Shown here one piece after another: positions 22,939 to 36,325 of a stretch of DNA of 64,000 bases (the stretch's first letter is position 1; every line of letters starts with the position of its first letter). Made by a program: the position numbers and the translations under genes. Origin of the DNA: Spongiibacter sp. IMCC21906 (GTDB taxonomy: Bacteria > Pseudomonadota > Gammaproteobacteria > Pseudomonadales > Spongiibacteraceae); contig NZ_CP011477.1 of NCBI RefSeq assembly GCF_001010805.1, positions 2,123,001 through 2,187,000 of the forward strand, in the 5' to 3' direction. Under the pieces are notes generated by a model, which worked only from the letters and a program-made list of their open reading frames with translations, was not told the origin of the DNA and ran no database searches.

Positions 22939-23136
22939 AGAAATAGACCCGCAACTGTCGTTATATTTATTGTGAAACAGCGCCTTACCCTTGTTTTTGG
23001 TCGGCGCCAACCCCATTTTTTAAAACAGGATGGGGGTTGTCGTCAAGTAAAGCTTTGCCCCTGCACAAATTGGTGCATTTCCCTATTGCTAAGGCGCGAA
23101 GGGGTGATAAGCTCAAATTAACAACGTAGTGAGATT

Positions 23137-23484
23137 ATGCAGTCTGATATCTACAACATGAGTGAAGATCACGACGAAGACCATAGCGGTGGTACCGCGA
23201 TTGAGACCGCCAAGCCGGAGCTCAAAAAGCCACCACTGTATGTCGTTGTGTTAATGAACGACGATTACACGCCGATGGAGTTCGTTGTTGAAGTACTGGA
23301 AGATTTTTTCTACATGGATCGTCAGAAGGCCACGCAAGTGATGCTGACGGTACATACAGAGGGCAAAGGTGTCTGCGGGGTATTTACCCGGGATATCGCC
23401 GAGACCAAGGCGGCCCAAGTTAATCAATATGCCAGAGATAGCGGTCATCCGCTGTTGGCTGAGATTGAAATGAGCGAAGCGTGA
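23137..23484 (+). CDS. clpS: ATP-dependent Clp protease adaptor ClpS
   Basis: A 115-residue N-recognin that delivers proteins with N-terminal Leu, Phe, Trp or Tyr to ClpAP. The binding-pocket segment is [18 protein letters not shown], and the [17 protein letters not shown] segment is typical. An acidic extension of about 35 residues precedes the domain. The ATG at 23158 is a possible alternative start. It is followed by clpA after 32 bases. Confidence 0.95.
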   Translation: MQSDIYNMSEDHDEDHSGGTAIETAKPELKKPPLYVVVLMNDDYTPMEFVVEVLEDFFYMDRQKATQVMLTVHTEGKGVCGVFTRDIAETKAAQVNQYARDSGHPLLAEIEMSEA

Positions 23485-23516
23485 ATGCTGTTAATTGAGT
23501 AGAGGCGGAGCAGGCG

Positions 23517-25784
23517 ATGTTGAGCAAAGACCTAGAAACCACCTTAAGTCAGGCCTTTAAATCGGCCCGTAATCGCCGTCATGAATTTATGACGGTGGAA
23601 CATTTATTGTTGGCCCTGGCTGACAATGATGCCGCCGTTAAAGTCCTGCTGGCCTGCGGCGCAGATTTGGTCCAGCTCAAGGGCGACCTTGATGAGTTTG
23701 TCGAAGCGACCACACCGCGCATTCCCGATGAAGATGCCGAGCGCGATACGCAGCCAACGCTGGGTTTTCAGCGGGTACTGCAGCGGGCTGTATTTCATGT
23801 GCAGTCCTCAGGCAAGCAAGAAGTTACCGGCGCCAATGTGCTAGTCGCGATATTTAGCGAACAAGAAAGCCAGGCGGTGTACTTTCTGAAATCCCAAAAT
23901 GTAACCCGCCTCGATGTGGTGAATTACATCACCCACGGCATTTCCAAAGTGTCCGGCAGCGAAGGCAGCGCCGAATCTGACCAGCAAGCCGAACAAGAGG
24001 CTGACGGCGGTGATCCTGAGCAGCGACCACTGGAAAACTTTGCCACTAACTTAAATGAAGAGGCCAAAATAGGTCGTATTGACCCGTTGATTGGCCGTGC
24101 CGATGAGGTAGAGCGGGTTGCACAAATATTGACCCGTCGTCGCAAAAACAATCCTCTGTTGGTAGGGGAGTCCGGGGTAGGTAAAACCGCCATTGCCGAA
24201 GGTTTGGCAAAACGTATTGTTGATGGTGATGTGCCCGAGGTGCTGTTAAACAGCGTGGTTTACTCTCTGGACATGGGCGCCTTGCTGGCGGGTACGAAAT
24301 ATCGTGGTGACTTTGAAAAACGCCTCAAAGGTTTGCTTGCCGATTTGAAGAAGCGGGAAGGGGCAATTCTCTTTATTGATGAAATCCATACTATTATCGG
24401 CGCCGGTGCAGCCTCCGGTGGGGTAATGGACGCGTCAAATCTGCTTAAACCCCTACTCAGCTCCGGACAAATGCGCTGCATTGGTTCAACGACCTTCCAG
24501 GAATACCGCGGTATTTTTGAAAAAGATCGGGCCCTTAGCCGCCGCTTTCAAAAGGTAGATGTCAACGAGCCCTCAGTGGAAGACACCTTCCTGATATTGA
24601 AAGGTCTGCGCTCTCGCTTTGAGAGCCATCACGACCTGCAATATAGCGATGCCGCTTTGCGCACCGCAGCTGAGATGTCAGCTCGCTATATCAATGACCG
24701 CTTCTTACCAGATAAAGCCATTGATGTCATCGATGAAGCAGGCGCATATCAGCGTCTGCAGACCAAAGAGAACCGAATAGAGCTGATTGATGTGCCGCAG
24801 ATTGAGGCCATTGTCGCTAAAATTGCGCGAATTCCACCAAAATCAGTGTCCAGTGATGACAAGGCTTCGCTGGCCAAGCTGGAAGATAATCTGAAAATGG
24901 TGGTGTTTGGTCAAGATCAGGCCATAGGGGAATTAAGCGCATCCATCAAGCTGGCTCGGGCTGGTTTGAAAGCGCCCGATAAACCCATTGGTTCATTCTT
25001 GCTAGCGGGCCCCACGGGTGTGGGTAAAACAGAGGTGTGTAAGCAGCTCGCCCAGCTATTGGGGCTTGAGTTGGTACGGTTTGACATGTCTGAGTACATG
25101 GAGCGTCACACCGTTTCTCGTCTTATCGGTGCGCCTCCGGGCTATGTTGGCTTTGATCAAGGTGGTTTATTGACCGATGCCGTCACCAAGCACCCTCATT
25201 CAGTAGTGTTGCTGGACGAGATTGAAAAAGCCCACCCCGACTTGTTCAACTTGTTGCTGCAGGTTATGGATCATGGCTCGCTCACGGATAACAACGGACG
25301 CACTGCGGATTTCCGCAATGTTATTTTGGTCATGACCACCAATGCTGGGGCAGAAAATATCAGTCGTCGCTCAATTGGTTTTACTGAACAAAATCATGCC
25401 ACCGATGCCCTGGAGGCCATTAATCGTCTCTTTACTCCAGAATTCCGCAACCGCTTGGATAGCACCATTAGCTTTGCACCACTGGAAGCCGATGTAGTCT
25501 TGACGGTGGTAGACAAATTTCTTGTCGATCTGCAGGCTCAGCTGGATGAGAAAAAAGTGGTACTGGATGTGGACGATGATGCTCGTCGTTGGTTGGTGAA
25601 GCGCGGCTATGACAAGACCATGGGTGCACGGCCAATGGCGCGTGTTATTCAAGAACACATCAAAAAACCCTTGGCTGAGATGGTCTTATTTGGTGATCTC
25701 GCTGAAGGCGGCACCATCCACGTCAGTGTTGATGGCGATGGGCTTGAATTACATGCCGAAGTTGCTGAAATGGCCGTAGAGTAA
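23517..25784 (+). CDS. clpA: ATP-dependent Clp protease ATP-binding subunit ClpA
   Basis: ClpA is the AAA+ unfoldase of ClpAP. The 755-residue protein has the Clp N-domain (residues 1-140). The first AAA module has Walker [10 protein letters not shown] (about 222) and Walker [10 protein letters not shown]. The second module has GPTGVGKTE (about 500) and Walker [14 protein letters not shown]. The ClpP-docking IGF loop is visible as [10 protein letters not shown]. An operon with clpS is clear from spacing and order. Confidence 0.97.
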   Translation: MLSKDLETTLSQAFKSARNRRHEFMTVEHLLLALADNDAAVKVLLACGADLVQLKGDLDEFVEATTPRIPDEDAERDTQPTLGFQRVLQRAVFHVQSSGKQEVTGANVLVAIFSEQESQAVYFLKSQNVTRLDVVNYITHGISKVSGSEGSAESDQQAEQEADGGDPEQRPLENFATNLNEEAKIGRIDPLIGRADEVERVAQILTRRRKNNPLLVGESGVGKTAIAEGLAKRIVDGDVPEVLLNSVVYSLDMGALLAGTKYRGDFEKRLKGLLADLKKREGAILFIDEIHTIIGAGAASGGVMDASNLLKPLLSSGQMRCIGSTTFQEYRGIFEKDRALSRRFQKVDVNEPSVEDTFLILKGLRSRFESHHDLQYSDAALRTAAEMSARYINDRFLPDKAIDVIDEAGAYQRLQTKENRIELIDVPQIEAIVAKIARIPPKSVSSDDKASLAKLEDNLKMVVFGQDQAIGELSASIKLARAGLKAPDKPIGSFLLAGPTGVGKTEVCKQLAQLLGLELVRFDMSEYMERHTVSRLIGAPPGYVGFDQGGLLTDAVTKHPHSVVLLDEIEKAHPDLFNLLLQVMDHGSLTDNNGRTADFRNVILVMTTNAGAENISRRSIGFTEQNHATDALEAINRLFTPEFRNRLDSTISFAPLEADVVLTVVDKFLVDLQAQLDEKKVVLDVDDDARRWLVKRGYDKTMGARPMARVIQEHIKKPLAEMVLFGDLAEGGTIHVSVDGDGLELHAEVAEMAVE

Positions 25785-25817
25785 AGTGAGATCGTGGCCG
25801 TATTCTACGGCCACAGA

Positions 25818-25848
25818 AAAACCCACGCGGCCTGGGCGGCGTGGGTTT
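25818..25848. terminator. Bidirectional terminator between clpA and infA
   Basis: AAACCCACGC (25819-25828) pairs with GCGTGGGTTT (25839-25848) across a ten-base loop. A-rich and T-rich flanks on the two sides allow it to serve both convergent genes. Confidence 0.75.
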
Positions 25849-25885
25849 GCAAAATTACAATTTGGAAGATAGAAAGGGCGGGAGT

Positions 25886-26104
25886 TTAACGACCGCGGAA
25901 GGTAATACGGCCCTTGGTAAGATCGTAAGGGGTCAATTCAACCTTCACCTTGTCACCGGTCAGTATGCGTATATAGTGCTTGCGCATTTTGCCAGAGATA
26001 TGGGCAGTTACAACGTGGCCATTTTCCAGACGTACCCGGAAGGTGGTATTGGGCAAAGTATCGATAACTTCGCCTTCCATTTCTATCTGGTCTTCTTTCG
26101 CCAT
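25886..26104 (-). CDS. infA: Translation initiation factor IF-1
   Basis: A 72-residue S1/OB-fold protein with the near-invariant IF-1 sequence [20 protein letters not shown] and the C-terminal [11 protein letters not shown]. It binds the ribosomal A site during initiation. It lies between clpA and bpt, as in Pseudomonas. Confidence 0.98.
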   Translation of the reverse strand: MAKEDQIEMEGEVIDTLPNTTFRVRLENGHVVTAHISGKMRKHYIRILTGDKVKVELTPYDLTKGRITFRGR

Positions 26105-26256
26105 TCGGCAATATTCCTCACTAAAAATTCTTTTGCGATTGCTGCGCCGCCGGACATGGCGACTAAGAAAAAACAGCGCGCATTTTGCCTGAATTCATCT
26201 TAATAGGCAATTTGTAGCGACACATCTCTTTGGGGTACAGCTATTAATGAATCTGC

Positions 26257-26961
26257 TTAGTTCAGGCGAACCCAGCGATCACTCATATAAAGTTCAATGG
26301 GGCGGTAATCTGTTTTGTAGCGCATTTTTGCACACTCGCGAATCCAGTAGCCCAAATACACATAGGGCAGCTGTAATTCTCGACAGTATTGAATCTGCCA
26401 CAGAATCGCCATAACCCCCAAGCTGCGTCTGTCTGAGTGTGGATCATAAAAAGTGTAAATTGCCGATAAGCCATCATTCATAATATCGATAACCGCCACT
26501 GCCACCAGTTGTTCTTGCAAGTAAAAGCAGGCATAACGGCTAGGGGACACATTGTCACAAAGAAATTGCTCAAACTGTTCCCGAGATGGCGGATACATAT
26601 CGCCGTCTTTATGACGAACATTAATATAGCGTTCGTACAGGGCGTAGGCATCATCTGGCATTGCGGTTCTGACACTGACTGTTAAATCATTGTTGCGGTT
26701 TTGGCAGCGACGCTGGTTTCGACTGGGCTTAAAAAGACTGGCGGGGATTCGGCTGGCGACGCACGCTTGGCAATTTTCGCAATCTGGCCGATAAACATGG
26801 CTGCCACTACGACGAAAACCGCGCTTGGATAATTCGGTATACAGCCGATTGTTAAAAGGCAAGTGGGGATCGACAAACAGCGTGCGAGCTTCTCTATCCT
26901 TGAAGTAGCTGCAAGGGTGGGGGTGAGTAGCATAGAGCTTGATGGATTTCTCTTCACTCAT
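26257..26961 (-). CDS. bpt: Bpt, aspartate/glutamate leucyltransferase (arginyltransferase family)
   Basis: This enzyme transfers Leu from Leu-tRNA to proteins with N-terminal Asp or Glu, making them ClpS/ClpAP targets. The ATE fold is recognisable. The N-terminal cysteine cluster is in HPCSYF and CENCQACVASRIP, and the C-terminal GNAT-like part contains SAIYTFYDPHSDRRSLG. The ATG at 26961 overlaps the aat stop by four bases (ATGA) and gives 234 residues. The longer frame to 27009 is not family-like. Confidence 0.93.
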   Translation of the reverse strand: MSEEKSIKLYATHPHPCSYFKDREARTLFVDPHLPFNNRLYTELSKRGFRRSGSHVYRPDCENCQACVASRIPASLFKPSRNQRRCQNRNNDLTVSVRTAMPDDAYALYERYINVRHKDGDMYPPSREQFEQFLCDNVSPSRYACFYLQEQLVAVAVIDIMNDGLSAIYTFYDPHSDRRSLGVMAILWQIQYCRELQLPYVYLGYWIRECAKMRYKTDYRPIELYMSDRWVRLN

Positions 26962-27689
26962 ACTGCCATTTTCGCAACCTTGTCTTGAGACTGCCAGTGG
27001 TAGTTCCAACTACCTGCCTTAGCATAATTCACAGTGGCACACTGAGAGAGAAGCTGCTGAAATTGCTGCCGGGAAATCTCCTCCGCGCCCATCTCGAAGA
27101 GATAGGGATTGCCAACCTGACAGTCGATTAACTTAAATTGCTTTTCAATCAGCCAGTCACAAAGGGCACAGAGTGCAATCTTTGATCCGCTAGGCCCTAA
27201 ACTGAACATAGATTCGCCAAAAAATACCTCGCCCAAGGCAATACCGTATAAGCCGCCGACTAAACTCGAACCTTGCCAAACTTCTACCGAATGAGCCCAG
27301 CCAGCAATATTAAGCTGGGAGTACGCCTCACGCATCTCATCGGTTATCCAGGTACCGGGGCGTTTGCTGCTGGTTTTTGCACATTCATTAATAACACGCT
27401 GAAAAGATCGATCACTGCTACAGCGATAATCTTCTTTACGCATTTGTTTACGCAGACTGCGGCTAATATGTAGCTTTTCGGGAAAGAGCACTGCACGCGG
27501 GCTGGGTGACCACCAAAGAATCGGCTGGCCATCTTCAAACCAAGGAAATATGCCGTGTTGATACGCTTCTAAAAGACGCGGTGTAGACAAGTCACCTCCT
27601 GCCGCGAGCAGACCTTGAGGATCGTCCAAGGCTGTCTCAACGGCAGGGAAGGCGAGGTCGGCTGGATCAAGCCAAGGAATTTGCGGCAT
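26958..27689 (-). CDS. aat: Leucyl/phenylalanyl-tRNA--protein transferase
   Basis: Aat adds Leu or Phe to proteins with N-terminal Lys or Arg, creating N-degrons. The 243-residue protein begins with the family pattern LLAAGGDLSTPRLLEAYQHGIFPW and WWSPSPRAVLFPE. It also carries GLYGIALGEVFFGESMFS, which matches the catalytic region. It is translationally coupled to bpt, and the clpS-clpA genes lie 1.2 kb away. Confidence 0.96.
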   Translation of the reverse strand: MPQIPWLDPADLAFPAVETALDDPQGLLAAGGDLSTPRLLEAYQHGIFPWFEDGQPILWWSPSPRAVLFPEKLHISRSLRKQMRKEDYRCSSDRSFQRVINECAKTSSKRPGTWITDEMREAYSQLNIAGWAHSVEVWQGSSLVGGLYGIALGEVFFGESMFSLGPSGSKIALCALCDWLIEKQFKLIDCQVGNPYLFEMGAEEISRQQFQQLLSQCATVNYAKAGSWNYHWQSQDKVAKMAV

Positions 27690-27706
27690 TAACCGACCTC
27701 CGTCAT

Positions 27707-28702
<996 letters not shown>

Positions 28703-28902
28703 CTAAGTGACTGAATAACGACGCTGCAATTGGTAATTGACGTCAGTAAGGGGCTTGTATTCAAAGGCGGTTATCATAGGCTAAAAGCCTTGGCGCAGCA
28801 AAAAACTCAGCGGCGACAAGCCGCCCGTCATGATGCTAACATTGCGGGGTTTTAACTCAACCTCATTCTTATTTACGGATCTTTAAGGGAGCCGGTTTTT
28901 TC

Positions 28903-31224
28903 TTGGCAAAACAAACGATTGCATCTAAGCCGGAACGCCACGAAACCCTGCAGCTAAGGCTGCGGGAAGGTTTGCTTATCGCCTTGTCGGCGGTGTGTAT
29001 TCTCATTGTTATGGCGCTGGCCACCTATAGCAGTGGTGATCCAGGCTGGTCTCGAACCGGTAATGGCGAAGCCGTCGCCAATGCGGTGGGGCCGGTTGGC
29101 GCATGGCTGGCTGACATTTTCTTTGCCCTGTTTGGCTATATGGCCTATTTATTTCCCTGTATGTTCGCCTTTAGAGCATGGCGCTTATTTAAAGACAGGC
29201 TTGCGCCTCCGGCTTTTGATTCTCTGATTTTATTTCTACGAGTCATTGGTTTTGTGCTGGTAATGATCGCCAGTACCGGCTTGGCCAGCGGTCAAGATAG
29301 TGGTCAAAGCGGCTTACCTTTTGGTCCCGGCGGGGTATTAGGCGATGCCATTTCTCACGCAACAGTAGAATCCTTTAGCGAATTTGGCAGTCGCCTGATG
29401 TTAGTTGCCATTTTGCTATTTGGTATCACCATTTTTACCGATTTGTCCTGGATAAGACTCATGGATTATCTGGGCGCTAGAGCCTTGCGCTTCTTTCAGA
29501 TAGCCGCAGATCGTTATTATCAATTCCGGATTACCCAGGCCGAACGTAAAACGGCAAAAGCGGCCAGCCAAAAACGTCACGAATCTGTTGCCAAAAAAAC
29601 CGAGGCACAAAAAACCCGAATTACGCCCCAAATAGCGCCGCCTCCTGCACCTGTTGCAAAATCTCAACGGGTTGAAAAAGAGCGGCAGAAGGGATTGTTT
29701 GATGGGCCAATAACGGGGACCTTGCCGTCGTTAACGCTGCTGGACGAGGCAGAGCATCACAGCCGAGGCTATTCTCCCGACACGCTCGAGGCCATGTCAC
29801 GACTACTGGAAATCAAACTTCTTGATTTTGGGGTGTCTGCCAAAGTGGTTGCGGTATTCCCTGGGCCGGTCATTACCCGTTTTGAGCTTGAACCTGACGC
29901 AGGCGTAAAAGTAAGTAAGATCAGCAACTTAGTCAAAGACCTTGCCAGATCACTTGCAGTAATAAGCGTCAGGGTTGTCGAAGTTATTCCGGGTAAGCCT
30001 TACGTTGGTATTGAAATTCCCAATGAAGACAGAGAAATCGTTAACTTTCGAGAAGTCTTATCTTCTGAAGCCTTTGATGCCGCCAAGTCCCACCTCACTC
30101 TGGCGCTAGGGCATGATATATCTGGCGAACCGGTATGCGCCGATTTGGCAAAAATGCCACATTTGCTGGTAGCCGGTACCACCGGCTCCGGTAAGTCAGT
30201 TGGCGTTAATGCAATGTTGATTAGTCTCTTGTACAAGGCAACCCCAGAGGATGTGCGCTTGTTACTTGTAGACCCCAAAATGCTAGAGCTGTCAGTATAC
30301 GATGGCATTCCTCATTTGCTGACGCCGGTTATTACCGATATGAAGGATGCAGCCAACGGTCTGCGCTGGTGCGTTGCCGAAATGGAGCGTCGCTACAAGC
30401 TGATGTCGGCCATGGGTGTGCGAAATGTGGCGGGCTATAACCGCAAATTGAGGGAGGCAATCCAGGCAGGCGAGCCCATTAAAGACCCGCTTTGGGTACC
30501 CGACGAAAACTTTGAAGCCGGTGCTGAAGAGGCTGAAGCTCCCGATTTGGAAATACTGCCTGCCATTGTTGTCGTGATTGACGAATTTGCCGACATGATG
30601 ATGATTGTGGGTAAAAAGGTAGAAGAGCTTATTGCCCGGATAGCTCAAAAAGCCCGGGCCGCCGGCATCCACCTGATTTTGGCCACCCAGCGACCTTCAG
30701 TAGACGTGATTACCGGTTTGATAAAAGCCAACGTTCCCACCCGAATTGGTTTTCAGGTGTCTTCAAAAATAGATTCTAGAACCATTTTGGATCAGGGCGG
30801 GGCAGAGCAGCTGCTGGGCCACGGTGATATGCTTTATTTACCACCCGGCTCAGGTTTACCAGTGCGGGTTCACGGCGCCTTTGTCTCAGACGAAGAGGTT
30901 CACCGAGTGGTGGCTGACTGGAAGCGTCGGGGCGAGCCTCGCTACATCGATTCTTTACTAGAAGAGGGCAGCACCACGGATGCCATGCCGGGTATGGCCC
31001 CCGGTGGTGATAGCGGCAACGATGAGTCTGATGCGCTATACGATGAGGCGGTGTATTTTGTTACCCAGTCCCGTCGCGCATCTATTTCGTCTGTTCAACG
31101 CAAACTCCGTATCGGCTATAACCGGGCGGCCCGCCTCATTGAAACCATGGAAGCGGCTGGCGTGGTATCTGAAATGGCCAGCAATGGCAGTAGAGAGGTG
31201 TTAGCACCTCCCCCAGCAGAGTGA
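28903..31224 (+). CDS. ftsK: DNA translocase FtsK
   Basis: This septal DNA pump coordinates chromosome dimer resolution with division. The 773-residue protein has an N-terminal membrane domain with four or five hydrophobic segments (residues 20-190), a short charged linker and the motor. Walker A is [10 protein letters not shown] (about 425) and Walker B is [13 protein letters not shown]. The C-terminal gamma winged helix contains [20 protein letters not shown], which reads KOPS sites. The start is TTG at 28903 after AAGGGAGCC. The linker is short compared with E. coli, as is usual outside enterics. Confidence 0.96.
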   Translation: MAKQTIASKPERHETLQLRLREGLLIALSAVCILIVMALATYSSGDPGWSRTGNGEAVANAVGPVGAWLADIFFALFGYMAYLFPCMFAFRAWRLFKDRLAPPAFDSLILFLRVIGFVLVMIASTGLASGQDSGQSGLPFGPGGVLGDAISHATVESFSEFGSRLMLVAILLFGITIFTDLSWIRLMDYLGARALRFFQIAADRYYQFRITQAERKTAKAASQKRHESVAKKTEAQKTRITPQIAPPPAPVAKSQRVEKERQKGLFDGPITGTLPSLTLLDEAEHHSRGYSPDTLEAMSRLLEIKLLDFGVSAKVVAVFPGPVITRFELEPDAGVKVSKISNLVKDLARSLAVISVRVVEVIPGKPYVGIEIPNEDREIVNFREVLSSEAFDAAKSHLTLALGHDISGEPVCADLAKMPHLLVAGTTGSGKSVGVNAMLISLLYKATPEDVRLLLVDPKMLELSVYDGIPHLLTPVITDMKDAANGLRWCVAEMERRYKLMSAMGVRNVAGYNRKLREAIQAGEPIKDPLWVPDENFEAGAEEAEAPDLEILPAIVVVIDEFADMMMIVGKKVEELIARIAQKARAAGIHLILATQRPSVDVITGLIKANVPTRIGFQVSSKIDSRTILDQGGAEQLLGHGDMLYLPPGSGLPVRVHGAFVSDEEVHRVVADWKRRGEPRYIDSLLEEGSTTDAMPGMAPGGDSGNDESDALYDEAVYFVTQSRRASISSVQRKLRIGYNRAARLIETMEAAGVVSEMASNGSREVLAPPPAE

Positions 31225-31229
31225 TCATT

Positions 31230-31835
31230 ATGCGTCGTTTACTATGTGCTTTTTTCTTAATATTGGCTGCATCTCATAGCTTTGCTAATGGTGATGTTGC
31301 CCAGCTGCACTTAATGTTATCTAGCGCCAACAGTCTCAAGGCGGGATTCAGCCAAACCGTTTACGACAGCGATGGTGCCGTATTGCAAAAAAGCAGCGGC
31401 GATATTGCCCTGCAACGTCCCAACAAAGTCAGGTGGCACAGCAAAGAACCGTTTCAGTATCTGTTGGTGAGCGACGGTAAAACCCTGTGGCGCTACGATG
31501 CCGATTTAGAGCAACTTAATGTTGAGCCCTTCGACCCCAATTTGGCCCAGGCACCAACCATGATTTTGGGAGCCTCGATAGAACAGCTACAAAAAAACTT
31601 TGCCGTCGAGCTGAATAAACAGGGGATTGAACGCAGTTTTATACTCACCCCCAAAAATGATGCGAGCAACTTCTCTGAGCTGGTTTTGCATTTTAAGCAA
31701 GGTAAGCTTATTGGAATGGCATTAACCGATGCCCTTGAGCAACGCACCGAAATTCAGTTTATCAACGCCAATTACAAACCCACCTTTTCGCCGGACGAAT
31801 TTGTCTTTAAAGAAGGCGCACCGAGCCGGTTTTGA
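31230..31835 (+). CDS. lolA: Outer-membrane lipoprotein carrier protein LolA
   Basis: A periplasmic chaperone that ferries lipoproteins from LolCDE to LolB. A signal peptide (MRRLLCAFFLILAASHSFA) is followed by the LolA fold: LKAGFSQTVYDSDG, RPNKVRWHSKEP and LVSDGKTLWRYDADLEQ. The ATG at 31230 is preferred over the GTG at 31221, because it starts the signal peptide directly. It follows ftsK and overlaps rarA by one base, the standard order. Confidence 0.94.
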   Translation: MRRLLCAFFLILAASHSFANGDVAQLHLMLSSANSLKAGFSQTVYDSDGAVLQKSSGDIALQRPNKVRWHSKEPFQYLLVSDGKTLWRYDADLEQLNVEPFDPNLAQAPTMILGASIEQLQKNFAVELNKQGIERSFILTPKNDASNFSELVLHFKQGKLIGMALTDALEQRTEIQFINANYKPTFSPDEFVFKEGAPSRF

Positions 31836-33136
31836 TGTCTTCACCCATAAATGCACCACTGGCAGCTCGAATGCGCCCCCAGGCTATTGGCGACTACCTG
31901 GGCCAAGAGGCTTTGTTGTCTCCGGGAATGCCCTTGCGCGAGTCGCTGGACTCGGGGCAACTGCATTCAATGATTTTTTGGGGACCGCCGGGGGTAGGTA
32001 AAACGACCCTGGCGCAACTGGTAGCCAATTGCTGCGAGGCGCGATTTATTAGCATTTCGGCAGTATTGGCCGGGGTCAAAGATATTCGCTTGGCGGTGGA
32101 AGAAGCCAAAACCGAGCAACGTTATGGTCGCCAAACAGTATTGTTTATTGACGAAGTGCATCGCTTTAATAAAGCCCAGCAAGATGCATTTTTACCTTAT
32201 GTGGAAGATGGCACCTTAATTTTTATTGGCGCGACTACCGAAAACCCTTCTTTTGAACTTAACAATGCGTTGTTATCACGAGCACGCGTGTATCGACTCG
32301 CCGCGCTGGGCAACGATGCCTTGCTGGAAATTCTGCAACGGGCACTGGCAGCAGAACAGTGGTCAGCCAATATAGATCAACTGCAACGCTTAGTTGGCTT
32401 TGCCGACGGGGATGCGAGAAGGGCGTTAAACTTACTGGAAATCGCCATTGATACCGCTCCACCAGCGACCCAAGACAGCAAACAACTTAGCGATGACGTT
32501 TTAGACAAGGTACTTCAAGGACAAACTCGACGCTTTGATAAAGGCGGCGATCTATTTTACGAACAAATTTCTGCTCTCCACAAATCTGTGCGGGGCAGTT
32601 CTCCTGACGGTGCCCTGTATTGGTTTGCTCGCATGTTGGATGGCGGTTGTGAGCCTCAATATATTGCCCGGCGCTTACTGCGTATGGCCTCAGAGGACAT
32701 TGGCAATGCTGACCCTAGAGCACTGCGAATTTGCTTGGATGCATGGGATGTACAAGATCGCTTGGGCAGTCCTGAAGGGGAGTTAGCCCTGGCCCAAGCT
32801 GTTTGTTATCTGGCCGCTGCGCCTAAAAGCAATGCAGTCTACAGCGCATATAATCAAGTGCGGCGAGAAGTCGCCACCGGTGGTTCTCACGATGTGCCTA
32901 TGCATTTGCGCAACGCTCCTACCAAAATGATGAAGGGCCAAGGATTTGGTGATGAATACCGTTATGCCCATGATGAGCCCGATGCGTATGCGGCAGGAGA
33001 AAACTATTTACCAGAACCACTTAAAGATCAGGTCTTTTACCAACCTGTAAATCGTGGATTGGAAAAAAAGATCTCTGAAAAACTCACTTACCTTAAAAAC
33101 CAGGACAAACGCAGCCCTCGTCAGCGTTATCCCTGA
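31835..33136 (+). CDS. rarA: Replication-associated recombination protein RarA (MgsA)
   Basis: An AAA+ ATPase related to clamp-loader subunits that acts at stalled forks. The 433-residue protein has MRPQAIGDYLGQ, Walker A WGPPGVGKTTLA, Walker B VLFIDEVHRFNK, and sensor motif GATTENPSFELN. The C-terminal tetramerisation region contains DGALYWFARMLDGGCEP. The start codon overlaps the lolA stop (TGATG), indicating coupling. Confidence 0.96.
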   Translation: MSSPINAPLAARMRPQAIGDYLGQEALLSPGMPLRESLDSGQLHSMIFWGPPGVGKTTLAQLVANCCEARFISISAVLAGVKDIRLAVEEAKTEQRYGRQTVLFIDEVHRFNKAQQDAFLPYVEDGTLIFIGATTENPSFELNNALLSRARVYRLAALGNDALLEILQRALAAEQWSANIDQLQRLVGFADGDARRALNLLEIAIDTAPPATQDSKQLSDDVLDKVLQGQTRRFDKGGDLFYEQISALHKSVRGSSPDGALYWFARMLDGGCEPQYIARRLLRMASEDIGNADPRALRICLDAWDVQDRLGSPEGELALAQAVCYLAAAPKSNAVYSAYNQVRREVATGGSHDVPMHLRNAPTKMMKGQGFGDEYRYAHDEPDAYAAGENYLPEPLKDQVFYQPVNRGLEKKISEKLTYLKNQDKRSPRQRYP

Positions 33137-33178
33137 GCCAGATACTGGTAGAATACTTTCACTAGAATGGGGGCACGG

Positions 33179-33553
33179 ATGTTACTGCAATATATTCTCG
33201 TAGCACTGGGTGGCGCTACTGGCGCATTGGGACGCTTTGGCGTGTCTCGCTTAGTGGCGCATTTTGCGCCAGCCCATAGCTGGCCAACGGCAACCTTTGC
33301 CGTCAACCTCATTGGTTCTACGTTGATCGGCATTCTTTACGTGGTGATTACCGAAAAGTCGTCACTGCATGCTGATTCCCGCCAAATTTTAATGGTGGGT
33401 TTTTTGGGTGCGTTTACGACCTTTGCCACATTTTCTCTAGAAACAGTAGCAATGCTTGAGGCTGGCAAAGCCTTATTAGCACTCAGCTATATATTAATAA
33501 CCTTGGCCAGCTGCATTCTCGGTTGCTGGTTGGGGATACAGCTAGCCCGCTAG
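33179..33553 (+). CDS. crcB: Fluoride efflux channel CrcB/Fluc
   Basis: A small four-helix membrane protein of 124 residues from the ATG at 33179, with GGGGG placed upstream as ribosome binding site. An ATG at 33167 is also in frame. Signatures are GGATGALGRFGVSRLV, the central FAVNLIGSTLIGILY, and GFLGAFTTFATFSLET, which carries the conserved fluoride-lining phenylalanines and the sodium site. I saw no fluoride riboswitch in the 42-base gap before it. It probably shares the ftsK-serS transcript. Confidence 0.93.
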   Translation: MLLQYILVALGGATGALGRFGVSRLVAHFAPAHSWPTATFAVNLIGSTLIGILYVVITEKSSLHADSRQILMVGFLGAFTTFATFSLETVAMLEAGKALLALSYILITLASCILGCWLGIQLAR

Positions 33554-33580
33554 GGCACGATGGTTACGGAGTTGTTTTAG

Positions 33581-34882
<1,302 letters not shown>

Positions 34883-34884
34883 GC

Positions 34885-36288
34885 ATGGAATTTTTGCCAC
34901 TGTTTACCCAGCTTCATGGCAAGCCCTGCTTGCTATTGGGTGGCGGCCAGGTCGCACTTCGCAAGGCGCGCTTGCTAAGCCGAGCCGGAGCGGTTATTCA
35001 GCTAGTCGCCAAAGAGATTCTTCCGGAATTGGCCGCGCTGGTGAAAGAAAATGGCGGCAATAGTCAGTTGGGGGAGTTTGATGAATCACAGCTTGAGCAT
35101 GTCTTTTTAGTCATTGCTGCAACCGATGATGAGCCCCTTAATAAACGTGTTTCCGAGGCTTGTCATCAACGCTTGATTCCAGTCAATGTGGTTGATAGCC
35201 CGGACTTATGCAGTGTGATTTTACCTGCTATTGTCGACCGCTCGCCGCTGATTATCGCGATTAGTAGCGGTGGCAGAAGTCCGGTATTGGCAAGAATGAT
35301 GCGCTCGCGGCTGGAGTCGAGCATTCCTGCGTCGTTTGGCCGGCTCGGTAATTTAGCCAGTAAATTTCGAGACGCGGTAAAGGCCAAGTTTGCCGACATT
35401 GAAGACCGTCGTCATTTTTGGGAGCGCACCTTGCAAGGTCCCATTGCTGAGATGGTCTTTGCGGGTAAAGACACGGTGGCAGAGCAAATGCTGAGCAAGG
35501 AGATTGCTGAGGCAAGCCCCGAGACTGGTGGTGAAGTCTATCTTATCGGTGCGGGTCCCGGTGACCCAGATCTGATGACCTTTAAAGCGCTGCGTTTACT
35601 GCAGAAAGCCGATATTGTGTTATATGACCGATTGGTCGCGCCAGAAATCGTGGAAATGTGTCGCAAAGACGCCGAACGGGTCTTTGTCGGTAAACAGCGA
35701 TCTAATCATGCGGTCCCTCAAGAAGGAATCAATCAGTTACTTATCGACTACGCCAAGCAGGGTAAAAAAGTCGCACGCTTAAAAGGCGGTGACCCCTTTA
35801 TTTTTGGCCGTGGCGGCGAAGAAATAGAACAGCTGGCCCAAGAACATATTCCGTTCCAGGTTGTACCGGGTATTACCGCGGCAGCAGGCTGTGCCAGCTA
35901 CGCGGGTATTCCTTTAACCCACCGCGATTACGCCCAGTCGGTGCGCTTTGTCACCGGCCACCTAAAAGACAACAGCATCAACCTGCCTTGGTCAGAGTTG
36001 ATTCACGACCATCAAACCACCGTATTTTATATGGGTTTGGTAGGCTTGCCCGTAATCTGCGAGCAATTAATTGCCCATGGTCGCAGCCCCGACACCCCCA
36101 TTGCGCTTATTCAACAAGGCACCACGGTTAACCAAAAGGTGGTGGTGGGTACATTGGCAACCATGGTGGAGCGTATTGCTAATGATCCTGTCCAAGCACC
36201 TACGCTAATTATTGTGGGCGATGTGGTAAAACTACGCGAAACCCTCGCTTGGTACGAAGTCAGAGATCTGGCAGAGCCAGACCTCTAA
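34885..36288 (+). CDS. cysG: Siroheme synthase CysG (trifunctional)
   Basis: The 467-residue fusion makes siroheme from uroporphyrinogen III, for sulfite and nitrite reductases. The N-terminal NAD-dependent dehydrogenase/ferrochelatase half has the Rossmann motif [16 protein letters not shown]. The C-terminal SAM uroporphyrinogen methyltransferase half starts at about residue 210 with [15 protein letters not shown] and contains [16 protein letters not shown] and [11 protein letters not shown]. It is adjacent to serS, as in Pseudomonas. Confidence 0.97.
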   Translation: MEFLPLFTQLHGKPCLLLGGGQVALRKARLLSRAGAVIQLVAKEILPELAALVKENGGNSQLGEFDESQLEHVFLVIAATDDEPLNKRVSEACHQRLIPVNVVDSPDLCSVILPAIVDRSPLIIAISSGGRSPVLARMMRSRLESSIPASFGRLGNLASKFRDAVKAKFADIEDRRHFWERTLQGPIAEMVFAGKDTVAEQMLSKEIAEASPETGGEVYLIGAGPGDPDLMTFKALRLLQKADIVLYDRLVAPEIVEMCRKDAERVFVGKQRSNHAVPQEGINQLLIDYAKQGKKVARLKGGDPFIFGRGGEEIEQLAQEHIPFQVVPGITAAAGCASYAGIPLTHRDYAQSVRFVTGHLKDNSINLPWSELIHDHQTTVFYMGLVGLPVICEQLIAHGRSPDTPIALIQQGTTVNQKVVVGTLATMVERIANDPVQAPTLIIVGDVVKLRETLAWYEVRDLAEPDL

Positions 36289-36325
36289 ATTGGCCACCCA
36301 CACTGCCTTATCAGAAGGAAATTCC

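Noticed and set aside
24260-24481. Minus-strand ORFs inside clpA, and similar antisense frames across other genes
   Set aside because: They mirror strongly conserved coding sequences on the opposite strand.
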